Shown here: in pieces, positions 49,041-60,299 of the stretch | How positions within the stretch are numbered: the first letter of the stretch is position 1 | Layout of the letters: every line of letters begins with the position of its first letter | Assembly (NCBI RefSeq): GCF_030445035.2 | Contig: NC_080683.1 | Span: 121,567,225-121,631,224, forward strand | DNA length: 64,000 bases | Origin: Dasypus novemcinctus | Taxonomy: Eukaryota; Chordata; Mammalia; Cingulata; Dasypodidae | Direction: 5' to 3' | Notes under the pieces: generated by a model | Seen by the model: the letters and a program-made list of their open reading frames with translations, nothing else | The model's database searches: none | Told to the model about the DNA's origin: nothing | Position numbers and translations under genes: made by a program

Positions 49041-49055
49041 TAAAACTTAAAGCTC

Positions 49056-51631
49056 TCAGAGAGCTAGAGTCTGGAAAAGTGGCTTACTGGAAATCGGGGG
49101 GTAGAGGAAGGATGTGAGTAAATGTCTGTAGGGGTGGAATCTGTGATGAGCTGGGGGTAAGTATGAGCACAAAGAAGGGACAAAATGGGGGCAAGGGGTT
49201 ACCTTCGGGTAGGGTTTTCTGGGTTTGAGGGGGGCTGGGGATGGGAAGAGGGGTAATATGGTCCAAGAAATAGGTGGGAGGGAGGGGCAACATACAAACA
49301 TGGGAGAGTGCCAGAAGTTCGTTGAGAACTAAATGTTGAGTAAAACGTATCAAAGTACAAGTAGGAGGGTCACCTGGTTAGGACGCTCAGGGGGTATGGT
49401 CTGATGCGGGACGGACTCCAGAGGGAATAGCTGAAGGCTCATTTTGCCAAGGTGGGTTCTACCATTGGGTGGGGTGAACCCATATCCTGGGGAAGACTAA
49501 TGCCGTCGAATAGAGAGAACTGTATCTCTCGTGAGAAAGGACGGCTCCCAGGGCAGTAGATTGGCAGGCGTTGTGGGCCCTAAGGGGAGGGGAAAATGGA
49601 CGTGCAATGGATAGAACAAAGGTAAATAAGGGGGCAAAAGAGGAGTTATGTGAGAGTACACGAGGATGAATATAAAACAGCTAATATTACACCAAAAGCA
49701 TATAGGGGACGACAGACTAATAATGAAAACCATAAGACAAAACATAGGAAAACTAAAAAATTTAGAAAACTGTACAACCTAAGTATGGACCACATAGTAA
49801 GCACAAATGTTACCTTGTTTGAAAACTATAGTTTCGGAATCTGTACATCAGTTTCAGGAAATATGATATGAATAAGTTAAAAGATTATTGCTGTGGAAGG
49901 GAAAAGGTTTTATGGTGGATCTGGGGAAATACTGTATATTGTATATATGAATTTTGGTGATCTAAGACTCTTCTGAAGCTGACATTATGTTGGGATTCAC
50001 TTTACGGGAAGTTTTGGATCACAGAGTGGTTCAACAATGGCAGCGGAGGAATACTGATATGGGATGTTACTGACAGGATATATATGGTTGACAGGGAGTT
50101 ATACAGGGCATATGCCCAGGGTATATGGTAATGTCTATATATACTCATAGTGGAAACAAAAACAACAGCTGGGGGGGTACTGGGCTCCTGGCCGGGGGGT
50201 CACTGTTGTAGGCCCTGGGAGAGCAGCGGCAATCCTCCAGGTGCAACGGCAAGAACCAGGAAGGAAGGAGGGCCCAACAGTGGGCTCTTGATAGTACACT
50301 TTTGAGCCTATGCACCTGCAATAAGAACAAGGCCTAGAGTAGCATTGTGCCTGGGGGTTTCCTCCTGACAGCCTTCATGTTACTCAAATGTGGCCACTCT
50401 CACAGCCAAACTCAGCGTGTAGATGTGATGCATTCCCCCCAGCGTGGGACACAACACCCGGGGATGAGCCTCCCTGGCACCGAGGGATCACTACCACATA
50501 CCAGCTGAAGAAGCAACTAGAAAATGACCTTGAATTAAAGATTCAATGCGGAACAGCAGAATATACCTGTCTACATATAATAACTTGACTTCGGGAAGCG
50601 GTTTGACCTAATGTAAGGGGGAAATGGAAAGGAGAAATGAGATTATAAGGCTGTGAGTCTCTAAAAAAGAGTCTGGAGGTTGTCAGAAGGAATACCCCTA
50701 TGTACAACTGAACAGAGTCTAAGAGACAGATAAGGTAGATACAACCCCAGGTATTGGTTCTTTTGAGGGATAAAGAGACCCACGGGTTCTATGGTCATGG
50801 CAGAAGGGGTTCACTGCCATGACAGATGGCCCTTCTTTGGAGCTGGAGTTTCTGCGTGATGGAAATGGACTCAGAGGGGATCTCTTTTCACAAGACTTGC
50901 ATGCTACTTTATTGGAATTGTAGTTGGTGCTGAGTTTAAGATATATGTAGGGGATTTGACTCCCTGGACTGATAATATGACACCCAGGCCCAGAGCCTCA
51001 ACAGACTTCAGCTCCTACACTTTGACTTATTGGACTTACTCCACTCAGCTAACATGGAGTTGAAGAAGGTCAACCACCACAACATGGAGCCTAGAGTGTC
51101 TACAACTAGAAGCGGGAAGAGTGCATCCAGTACCCATGTGGAATCTAAGCCCTCACTTGACATAGGTGTACAATGGACACAACCAATCCAATGTCCACAG
51201 AGAAAATGTGGAATGGGTGTGGGAACGGTAGCCATGGGGGCTGCTGGGTGTGGGGAACGGGAGGAAGAGATGAGATGTGGAGGCGTTCTCGGGACGTGGA
51301 GTTGTCCTGGATAGTGCTTCACGGACAATTACGGGACACTGTAGATCCCCCCAGGGCACACTGGATGGAACGTGAGAGAGTCTGGGCTATGATGTGGACC
51401 ATTGACTATGGGGTGCAGTGATGCTCAGAGATGAACTTACCAGGTGCAATGGATGTATCACAATGATGGGAGAGAGTGTTGCTGTGGGGGGAGTGGGGGG
51501 CGGGGGCGGTGGGGTTGAATGGGACCTCATATATTTGTTTTAATGTAATTTAAAAAATAATAATAAATAAATATTTTTAAAAAAAGCAAAAATTAAAAAA
51601 ATAAAAATAAAAAATAAAAAAAATAAATAAA
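49056..51631 (+). mobile_element. 5'-truncated L1 consisting of 3' UTR only
   Basis: Matches the long L1 3' UTR from about 13597 to its end in order, beginning tcagagagctagagtctgg, a few bases past the ORF2 stop. It ends with the same G-rich run (about 51483-51523) and an A-rich tail. A 15-bp target duplication, taaaacttaaagctc, lies at 49041-49055 and 51632-51646. It carries no coding sequence and is clearly younger than the copies at 52-55 kb. Confidence 0.9.
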
Positions 51632-51739
51632 TAAAACTTAAAGCTCAAAGAAATTCCCAGGATGCTGGGCACAGCATGCCCTGAGGGATTTATAGACTCA
51701 TCTGCAGCACAACAACCAACCAACTGCTCATTCACAATC

Positions 51740-51965
51740 CCAGCCATGACAATACAAACATATTTTATGACTATTTGGTAAGTGCCATGCTAGGTACTAT
51801 GTTAAATGCTTTACATGATCTCATTTAATCCTAATAACAGCACTATGAGGTAGGTTATGTCACAGAAGGGAAGCTGAAACCCAGGAAAAATGAGGAAATA
51901 TATCCAATATCACTCACCTAAACTGTAAACTAGGACTTCAGAGGCCTTGGTCTTAATTCACTAAT
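51740..51965 (+). repeat. MIR SINE
   Basis: Core segments in order: tttaatcctaataacagcac, tatgaggtaggt, and gctgaaacccaggaaaaatg. Confidence 0.6.
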
Positions 51966-52669
51966 GATTACACAGACTGACTGTGTACACAGCCTACACA
52001 GACTGACTGCTACTCAGAGTATAGTACTTGACTCTTGGATGGAACTCTATTGACTCCTTCATTTTAACTATAAAAGTAGATCTTCTGTATCATAAATATT
52101 GTAAAATTGGTCTTATATTTATTCAGCAGTCACATACCCAATAATCTTAACTCTTCAGACCACTGAGGAGAACAATGAAGCAAATGTAAAGGCTCTTAGG
52201 TTCTGGCAGAAATGAGTAACAGGAATTAGCTTTTATCTTCTGCCTTAAACATTTTAAGTACATAGCAGTCCTTGAAAACCAAACCTCCCAGGACTGTAAT
52301 CCCTGAGAAAAGGGGTAAAGCAGGGAAACCCTGATTGCCCCATTCAGGAAGGGGTACCTTAAAAAAGCCCACTGGTCTCACAGAATTGAGGACCAGAGAT
52401 CTAAGCTGAGCAGGCAATGGTAGGTAGAATTCACTGGAATGGAGATTTGCAGAGGGTCCCCTTGAAGCTTTGACTGGTTAGTGATCTGCTCATGAGAAGA
52501 AACTACCCAAGGCCAGAGAAAGAACCATCTGTAAATAGTTAAGGACAAACAGGGTTGAGGATCTTTTGTGCCTCCACAGTCAGAGTAGAAAGACATTGTC
52601 ATACATGGTGTCTTATTGTTATACATACTGTATACTTCTTAAATATATGTCCCAGAGACTTAAATCTTT
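51966..52669. other. Unassigned non-coding stretch
   Basis: No gene or clear repeat was recognised. Confidence 0.3.
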
Positions 52670-53300
52670 GGTCCATTCATGTGCTGGTTGAGCCCTGAAT
52701 CTCAGAAGAGTTGCAATGCCTACTTATCAATTCTTTGGATTCACTCAGGACAACTAACAAGGAGATGATGATGGACAACACCAAGGAATAGAGATTATCT
52801 ACAACTGCAAGATAGTTCCATCCATCTGTCCCATGGGATCTAAGCCCCCTCTCAATTAAAAACAGTGGCCATCACCATACCCAAATCCTCAAGGTGGGGG
52901 AAAGAACAATGGACTAAGGTAGAATTATTATTATTCTAGCAATGAAAGAACTTTTATCATTGATATAAAGGCAGTGGTCACCAGAGGTTCAGAGGTGAAG
53001 GAAAAGGCATTTTCAGGACATTGGAATTGTCCTGCATGACAGGATATTATAATTTTTTTCATAACCTATAAAATTGTGAGGGGCAGAGTATAAACAATAT
53101 TGAAAACTATAGTCCATGGTTAGTAGCAATGCTTCAATATGTATTCATCAATTGTAACAAATGTACCACACTAATGAAGGATGTTGCTAATGTGGGAAAG
53201 TGTGGGAGGGGAAAGGAGTGGGGCATATGGGAGTCCCCTATTTTTTAATGTAACATTTAGGTAATCTAAAATGTTTTTAAAAATAAAAATAAAAAAATTC
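52670..53300 (+). mobile_element. Older L1 3' end
   Basis: Diverged copy of the last ~650 bases of the L1 3' UTR, ending with tgtgggaggggaaaggagtg and an A-rich tail (about 53270-53297). Confidence 0.6.
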
Positions 53301-53429
53301 ATTTGGTAATTTTTCCCAGGCATTTTAATTACAAATTATGATTCAAATCTATTTTTGCTGATTCAAAAACTCAATTTCTAGAACATGGGCTGAGAATTGG
53401 TGCTGATGCTCAATTCATATATAATTTTA

Positions 53430-55015
53430 ATAAGGTTTATTATAAAAGTGTGGAAAGGAATAGAGTTGATAGTTAACACCTTATAGTGAGTATAGTTAAA
53501 ACTGCTGATTTATAAAAGAAATGGTGGCTGCAAGTGGTAATCTGTGGACATAAATGTCAATTGAAAGGAAACTAGATAATAATCTAGGGATTTCAGTGGT
53601 GGGTAAAGATTGTAGTTAATAGTATAAATATAAGAATGTTCTTCTTTTACAAAGTGTTAAGAATATAGTGATAAATGGGAAAATTACAACTAATGTAACA
53701 TATGGATGATAGTTAACAGTAATATTGTAATATTTTTGCACGAATGACAAAGAAGATATTACATCAATTTTAAGAGACAACAGGGGGATAAAAGGGGAGT
53801 GTGGGACATGACTCCTAGGGATGAGCCTCCCTGGTGCTGAGGCATTACTACCAAGTACCAGCTGATGATGTAACTAGAAATAGACCTTGAATAAAAGGGT
53901 CAACTCAGACCAGCAGAATATCTCAGCTTACATGTAATATCAGGTGTTAAAAACAGGTTTATGACTTTGGGTAAAAGGGGGAAATGGAAAGGACAAATGA
54001 GTTTATATGGCTATGAGTCTCCAAAAAAGAGTTGGGAGGTCATCAAGGGGTAATGCTTATGCACGTCTCAGGAGGGTTCCAGAGACAGCCAAAGTAGATA
54101 GAAGCCCAGGTACTGGTTCTCTTAAGAGCTACAGAGACACACAGGTTCTGCAGTCATGGCAGATGGCTCTGGAGTTCAGTGCCATGTTAGTGGGCCCTAC
54201 TCTGGAGTTTCTGTTTCTGAGTGTGATGAAGTTGGACTCAGATATGACCTCTCTACACATGCCTCTTCTGTTACTTTTACTGGACCTGTGGTTGGCGCTG
54301 GGGTTGGTGTATACTCAGGAGACCTGAATCTCTGGACCGTCCATGTGACAGCCAGGTCCTGAGCCTCAGCAGACTTGCAACTCCTACCATCTGGTTTATT
54401 GGACTTACCCTGGCCAGCTAACAGGGAGGTGAAGAAGGTTAACTACCACACCAGGGAGCCAAGGGAGCTGACAACTGCAAGCAGGAGAACTGCATCCATC
54501 ATCCATGTGGAATCTAAGCCCCCTCTTGATATAGTGGGGGAGTGGACATAACCATCCCAGGGTCCACAGGCTGGAGGAATAGAGTATGGATTAGAGTGGA
54601 CTTACTGATATTCTACTATGGAATTATTGTGATTAGTAATGGAAGAAATTGTAGCATTGATGTGGAGAAAGTGGCCACAGTAGCTGCTGAGGGTAGGGAG
54701 AGGGAAGAAGAGATATGATGTGGGGGCATTTTCAGAACTTGGAGTTGTTCTGGGAGATACTGCAGGGACAGATGCTGGACATTGTGTGTCCTGCCATGGC
54801 CCACTGGGTGGATGGGGGAGAACATAAACTACAATGTAAACCACTATCCATGTGGTACAGCAGTGCTCCAAGATGTATTCGCCAAATGCAATGAATGTGC
54901 CATGATGATGAAAGAGGTTGTTAATGTTGGAGGAGTGGGGTGAAGGGAGTGGAGAGTGTTTGGGGACCCCACATTTTTTTAATGTAACATTTTTTTAAAA
55001 AAAATAAAGAAGGGA
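53430..55015 (+). mobile_element. Older L1 3' UTR copy
   Basis: From about 53800 this parallels 15203 onward of the full L1 (tgggacatgactcctaggg, then taccaagtaccagctgatga) through to a G-rich run near 54930-54965 and an A-rich tail. It is more diverged than the 49-kb copy. Confidence 0.75.
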
Positions 55016-55510
55016 AAAAAGGAGGGAATATGGAATTTTTCCCTTTTGGAGTAATGGAAAACATTCTAAAATTTACTGAGGTGATGACAGAACAATGAGA
55101 GCCACTGAGTGTACACATTGAATGGATTTTACAAAATGTGGGGCTGTATAACACAGGGAGTCCAGTAGGGGAAGATGGATTGTGGTTAATAGGACTAACA
55201 TGAGAACATACTCTCATGAAGTATAACTAATATATAATACTAAGACAGGGTAATAATAATCAGGTGGGTTGGGGAAATGCACCAAATATAAGATATGGGC
55301 TATAGTTACTAATATTTTGATGATGCTTTTTCAGACTTTGTAACAAATGTTTCACAACAATGCAAGGTGTTTTTGGTAGGGTGATGTATGACAGCATGGT
55401 AAAATGATATCTATGTTTGTTTTGTAAATTGACAACTTTTATTATACACTTATTTTTTTAACATATGTTCATGTATGAAAGATAGACTTTAATAAAATTT
55501 TATTTAAAAC
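55016..55510 (+). mobile_element. Old L1-like 3' end fragment
   Basis: A third L1 3' terminal segment with the acaatgcaaggtgtttttgg type 3' end and a final aataaaattttatttaaaac tail. Assigned by resemblance to the neighbouring copies. Confidence 0.45.
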
Positions 55511-55574
55511 AAAGAACTCAATTCCTTACTTCCTCCCAAGATTGATAGAATGAGTACCATCTGCATAATAAGAG

Positions 55575-55735
55575 GGAAAATAATATTTATTGAGAAACCA
55601 AGCATGTGTCAGGCCCTGCACTGGATATTATTTCATATCTTTTCTCATTTAATCACAACTTTAGATAAGAGCCATTTTCTCCATTGTACAGATGGCAAAA
55701 CTGAAATTCACAGTTAATATAAAATGCTTAAATAA
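55575..55735 (+). repeat. MIR SINE
   Basis: tttattgagaaaccaagcatgtgtcaggc and ccattgtacagatggcaaaactgaa follow the MIR order. Confidence 0.6.
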
Positions 55736-57640
55736 CAGCTAGGAATGATAAAAAGGAACACAAGCACAGCTCTTCTGGCTTTCCAGGCTGCATTTTCCCA
55801 CTGAGGTTGGCTATGTGGATGTAGTATCTGGAAAAGAAATAAGGCATTATGTAGAAACCATGCAGTTAGGGAATATTTGAAACAGGAACTCTTTGGTAAA
55901 GTAGGAAGATGAGGCTTTCAGTTTATCCATTGGCTCATACAATTACTGGCACCATGCAAGGTACTGACAGGAAATCTCAGCTCTTCAAGTGTGGTTGTAA
56001 AACTTAAACCATAAAGCCATAGAATTATGAAGCTCTTAGAGATCATAGAATCCAATTCCATCTTTTCGGAGAAATGGAAAAACACATCCCAGAAGGTTTA
56101 ATTTTTTGCCTAAAATAACATGATCGATTATTGACCCTTTCTACTGAGCCATCCCCAATTCCATTCCAGAAAATATACATTATTCATGTAGAAAGACAAA
56201 CCCAATTCTATTTGGCAGGACAGAGATTTCAGTGAGATGCAAATTGGTTAGGGGTTGTGATTTATAAATGTAGGCAGCTATCTGGATTGCCTACTCTCAG
56301 CTGTCCTTCTGTGAAACATACTAGGATAAGTACCTAAATGGACTTCTATTCCATCTTATTTAACAGTCACTGGGAATCTTTGGGGAATGAAAATAAATTA
56401 TTGTAACCCAATGCAAAATACCGAGAGTCAAAGACCGTTAGGGAAAAACTATATTGGAGACCATTCCCCCTTGTTTTTGCCAGATGTAAAGTAAGCCAAA
56501 TTGTGACCATACTCTGAAAAAGTACATAAAAAGCTTGCCTTATATGAAGCAAATTCTCAACAGTATACACCTCAACGATATTCAGGCATGCACATGTATA
56601 TATGTGCATGCATGCATACATGCACATGTAAGCACCAAGCTCTCCTGTGAGCCACCTTACCCACAGCACATTCCCAGTAAGTCATGCAGCAGACAGTACC
56701 GTAGGAGTTCCACATTCATTTACTGAATGGAAAAAAAAAAAAGGTGAATAAGCACATATACAGAAAAATATAGCTCTAAAACAATACACACAACTTGCTT
56801 TTAAAGTACTAAATGTCAAGCCAATGGCAAGTAGTAAGAACATAACATTTGTGGGGTGGTTTTCACATGTTAACCATTACACATTGTGCTTCTTCACTCT
56901 TTCATTCCGTTGAATCCTGCCTTGGGTTCTGCACAATATTAGATATTGATGCCCTTTCTGTCTTAGACCACATGAATCTTACATGTTTTGAATCTCAGAC
57001 AGAAATTTTGGAATACCAATAAGAACTGTCTAAAGATTATACATGATTTCCAGGGCTTAGACTAGTGCTGGAACACAATGGTGATCAATAAATATCAGCA
57101 ATTGTTATCAGTATTATTTGTGCTAATGGCAGTAGATATGTATTTGCCCTCTCTCCTTTGTCTAAGGTAAGAAAGCTTGAAGAAAATCTGAGTAAGATCT
57201 CTGGTATGTTGGCTAAAATTTCAGACCATTCAGTCAGAAAATTAATGGACGTGCCATGTTCATCTTTGCAGATGGGATAGCAGATGCCCTCAATTTGTCC
57301 TTGAGCTTCAATCCCACTAGTAGTTGCTGAGCAGAAGCCATATCCTGGATCTTAATAAACTCAAAATAAAGACATGTGCCTCTTCCCAAATCAATTAAAG
57401 AGAGATTGAGGAGAGGAGAGACATTGAATAAAGACATGAGATTTGTGTATTTTTTCATTCCTCCCTTACTCCAGCAAACACAAAGATCCTGTACCCTGAA
57501 GAGAGTAGTGACCCTTCCTTGCTTAAGAACAAGGGTCATTCTATAAAAAAAGTTTTTAAGCTCACGTAAAGAAAATTAATTAGGAAACAACAGGAAGTTG
57601 ATTTCATTGAGGACAGGGGAAATGTTGCCCCAGATTTTTC
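55736..57640. other. Unassigned non-coding stretch
   Basis: A possible further MIR-type core lies at 56030-56140. A short purine/pyrimidine alternating run (atatatgtgcatgcatgcat) lies at about 56595. No gene recognised. Confidence 0.3.
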
Positions 57641-57644
57641 AGTG

Positions 57645-57815
57645 ATTCATATACAGTAACGCTGTGAGGTAGATTCTGTTATCAACCCCAGCTGGAGAAA
57701 CTGAGACTCAGAGATGTTAAATAAATTGCTTGAGATCTCAAATCTAGTAAATGTGAACCACAGGTTTTCTGATTTTAGAAACCACGTGCCCATTCTTTCC
57801 TCCACTGAGGCCACA
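57645..57815 (+). repeat. MIR SINE
   Basis: gctgtgaggtagattctgtt, gagaaactgagactcagagatgttaaa and the trailing cattctttcctccactgagg give the MIR core and 3' part in order. Confidence 0.65.
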
Positions 57816-58119
57816 CGAGAAAGGAACATTGGCCCAAGTCATTTCGGCCGAGTCCTCTTGTTTCTCAATGTTGCCCCTGCTCTGTGCTGTGCTTGGTCAG
57901 TTCTCTGCTCAGCCTTTGCTCTTAGCAATGAGGTAGGCCCCAGGGGTGGGCCAGGGACCGAGCTCTGCAGAACCACCAGTCACAGGGCACCCCAATGAAC
58001 CCCTGAACTCTCCACAGCCGAAAAAGGAGAGTCTGAGCTGGATTGACCCCTAATGCCCCATTTCAGGGATCTACAAACCAAATCCCCTTATCAAATGCCC
58101 TATAGCCTATCTGTTAACT

Positions 58120-58300
58120 ATCTTCTAGCTATTTCCACAAGCACATTATTTCCATCTGTCACGACCTGGTTTTGCCACTAACTCACTGTGTAGCTTTGGA
58201 CAAGTTACCAAAGTCCTGGAAACCTCATCTGCAAAGCAGACCTCTAATAGCGCAGACCTCAGGGAGGTAGGATAATTCAGTGAAATCGCGAGTTGAAAAC
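58120..58300 (+). repeat. MIR SINE, probable
   Basis: gacctggttttgccactaac, ctcactgtgtagctttggac and aacctcatctgcaaagcag resemble the 5' part of MIR. Confidence 0.55.
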
Positions 58301-58314
58301 CTTCAGCATAACCC

Positions 58315-58545
58315 ACACAGCTGTGGCCAACTGATTTTCACAAGGGTCCCAAGTACATTAAGTGGGTGAAGAATAGCTGTTTCAACAAATGTGCTGGGAA
58401 ACCTGATAACCACCGAGAAAACAATGAAGTGGGGCCCCTACCTCTCACCACATACAAAAATTAACTCAAGATGGATTGGGGTCCTAAGAGACTTAACATA
58501 ACAGCACATGTAAACCATTTGCTAGGCATAATACATCACTCTTGT
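58315..58545 (+). mobile_element. L1 ORF2 C-terminal scrap
   Basis: ggtcccaagtacattaag through ctctcaccacatacaaaaat and aactcaagatggattggg matches the L1 ORF2 segment found intact at about 12600-12660. It is only about 230 bases long. Confidence 0.65.
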
Positions 58546-60172
58546 TGGGGGCTTTTGTCCCACCTGCACAAGACATCCTCGAGTTCACCTGAGGAAGGAC
58601 TTAAGTGTGCCCGCACAGGCGTGGCCTCAAACTTTCCTTCTCACCCCTTGAGACCAGGCTCTCTAGACAGAAGCAGATGTCCAGAATGCCCCAACTGAGG
58701 TCTGGAAGAGGCAGGACCTTTGTAGTTGGACGTCCTCCATCAACACCTCACCCATACGGAGGAGAGTCTTCTCCCTACACTCAGTGGAACCAGATTTGCC
58801 ACGAGACTTGCTGTGGTCAGTAGGACATTGGCGACCATGAAGCAGGGGTGGAAAAGCTCTTGCACATTTGGGCTTGCCCTCCTGGCCGCTTTGGTGACTT
58901 TGCAATCACCTCACAGGGGATGCCTGGGGTAAGCCTCTGCAATGACAGGAGACACACATTTCAGTCACCTGGACAACGCCCCCTGTGCTGCTGAGAGGTG
59001 CCACCTGGGCATGGAAGGTTTTTCACTGACAGTCCTCACTCCCCAGAGTTTCTCTTGCTCTCTTCCCCTTCTGGATGTGGCCCTCACCCTGTGGCCTCTG
59101 GGAAATCTCCTGTTATCAGAGACGTCCCCCCCTCTCAAGCAAATGTGTCCAAGCCCCAGCTGCACAAGCTCCTTGTGTACTACTGCCCCCTTGTGCTCAA
59201 ATCTTTTCCTAGGTCAGCCCCAAATTCTCGAACTCACCACCACTCCCCGCCATAAGGGCCTTGCTGTAGGTTACAATAAATATGTGTCATGCAGTCGCTT
59301 CTCCATTTGCTGCAGGAGAGCAATGAAGTTTCTGCAGTTACAACCTTTAGCAGAATCGCAAGAGCAATAAGAAAGGCCTGGAACACAGCAGCTTTGGCCC
59401 TCCAGCGGCTGCTGGGTCCCATAAGCAGAGCTCCCGGTTAGAAGGCAGCTTCTTGGTGTCCTGGTCCTCGCTGATCCAGCACTGGGGACAATGTCCAGCA
59501 GAAGACGTTTCTTGTAGGACAAGTGAAAGGCTGGGAGGAGGGAAAGGATGGCTCCTCCGATATGTGTTAGATCCTGGTCTTATCTCACTTAGTTGCCCCC
59601 TACCATTTTCCTTGACACAGAGACCTAACTGCAGATTTTTTCATGTCTGTGGCAAGCACGCAACAGAAAGGCAAATTTTGGATCACATCAGTCACATTCA
59701 GTGATGCCATAACTATCAGTCATGTTATAATTTCTTAGACTTCTATAATTAATTCTATTCCAAAAAGTGGGGGGAAAAAAAACAACAGAAATATTTCTCG
59801 TGAACTTATTTTTCAGGAAACTCCTAAATCGAGGCAAAGGATAGATTCCTTGGACATTTTAGGAGGACACTTCAGGCTGAAGGCCCCCTGCTTGTAGGAA
59901 TTCTCAGGAAGTCGCAGAGGCAGGGAGTGCCCGGAGCCTTTAGCCTTTGTCCCGGGGCCTCTTGCCCGACGGGCACGCTCCTCCGGGTATCTCTGCTGAC
60001 GGTGCAGGTTCACGGGATTATGAGGCTGAGCACATGCCCTCTGCTTTTGTTTCTTTGTTTCTGTTTTGTTTGGGTCAGAGATAGGAAACACTGGGGCCCT
60101 GAGATCCATGGGGGGAAAGAGATAGAAAAGGAGGAGGGGAGAGAAAGTTGCCGTGATCAGTACTTTCTGCTG
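58546..60172. other. GC-richer non-coding stretch upstream of GJE1, LTR-like in part
   Basis: Noticeably richer in G+C than its surroundings. 58785-58890 contains gacttgctgtggtcagtagg and catttgggcttgccctcctg, which resembles MaLR (MLT1-type) LTR sequence. An aataaatatgtgtc stretch lies at 59276. Several overlapping frames of 60-150 codons on both strands show no domain. Promoter function for GJE1 is possible but not shown. Confidence 0.35.
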
Positions 60173-60178
60173 TATAAG
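60173..60178 (+). promoter_or_regulatory. Possible TATA-like element upstream of GJE1
   Basis: TATAAG lies 83 bases before the start codon, which would place a transcription start near 60200 and leave a short 5' UTR. This is position and motif only; no initiator or CpG island supports it, and an upstream non-coding exon is possible. Confidence 0.3.
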
Positions 60179-60260
60179 TTTTGAGAGCGTGATTCCGGCA
60201 GACAAGAACTGGATACGTGAGTGGAGACTTAATCCCCAGTGAGGCCAGGATCCCTGAGTC

Positions 60261-60299
60261 ATGTCTTCAAATTACATCAGGAACTTCTATGAAGGATGT
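60261..60299 (+). other. GJE1: GJE1 coding exon 1
   Basis: Thirteen codons (MSSNYIRNFYEGC) end at a canonical donor, TGT|GTAAGT, at 60300. The intron is phase 0. The short first coding exon split from the rest of the gene is characteristic of GJE1; most other connexin genes carry the whole coding region in one exon. The start has G at -3 and T at +4, a moderate Kozak context, and no competing upstream in-frame ATG is needed to explain the protein. Confidence 0.9.

Noticed and set aside
40511..58000. Exons of NMBR, the expected neighbour of GJE1
   Set aside because: I looked for seven-transmembrane receptor sequence on the minus strand and saw none; it probably lies outside the window.
58942..59370. 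Plus-strand open frame of 142 codons upstream of GJE1
   Set aside because: No family resemblance and overlapped by other frames; probably LTR-like or chance sequence.
59813..60262. Minus-strand open frame of 149 codons touching the GJE1 start
   Set aside because: No domain, antisense to the gene's 5' end; likely a composition effect of the GC-richer block.
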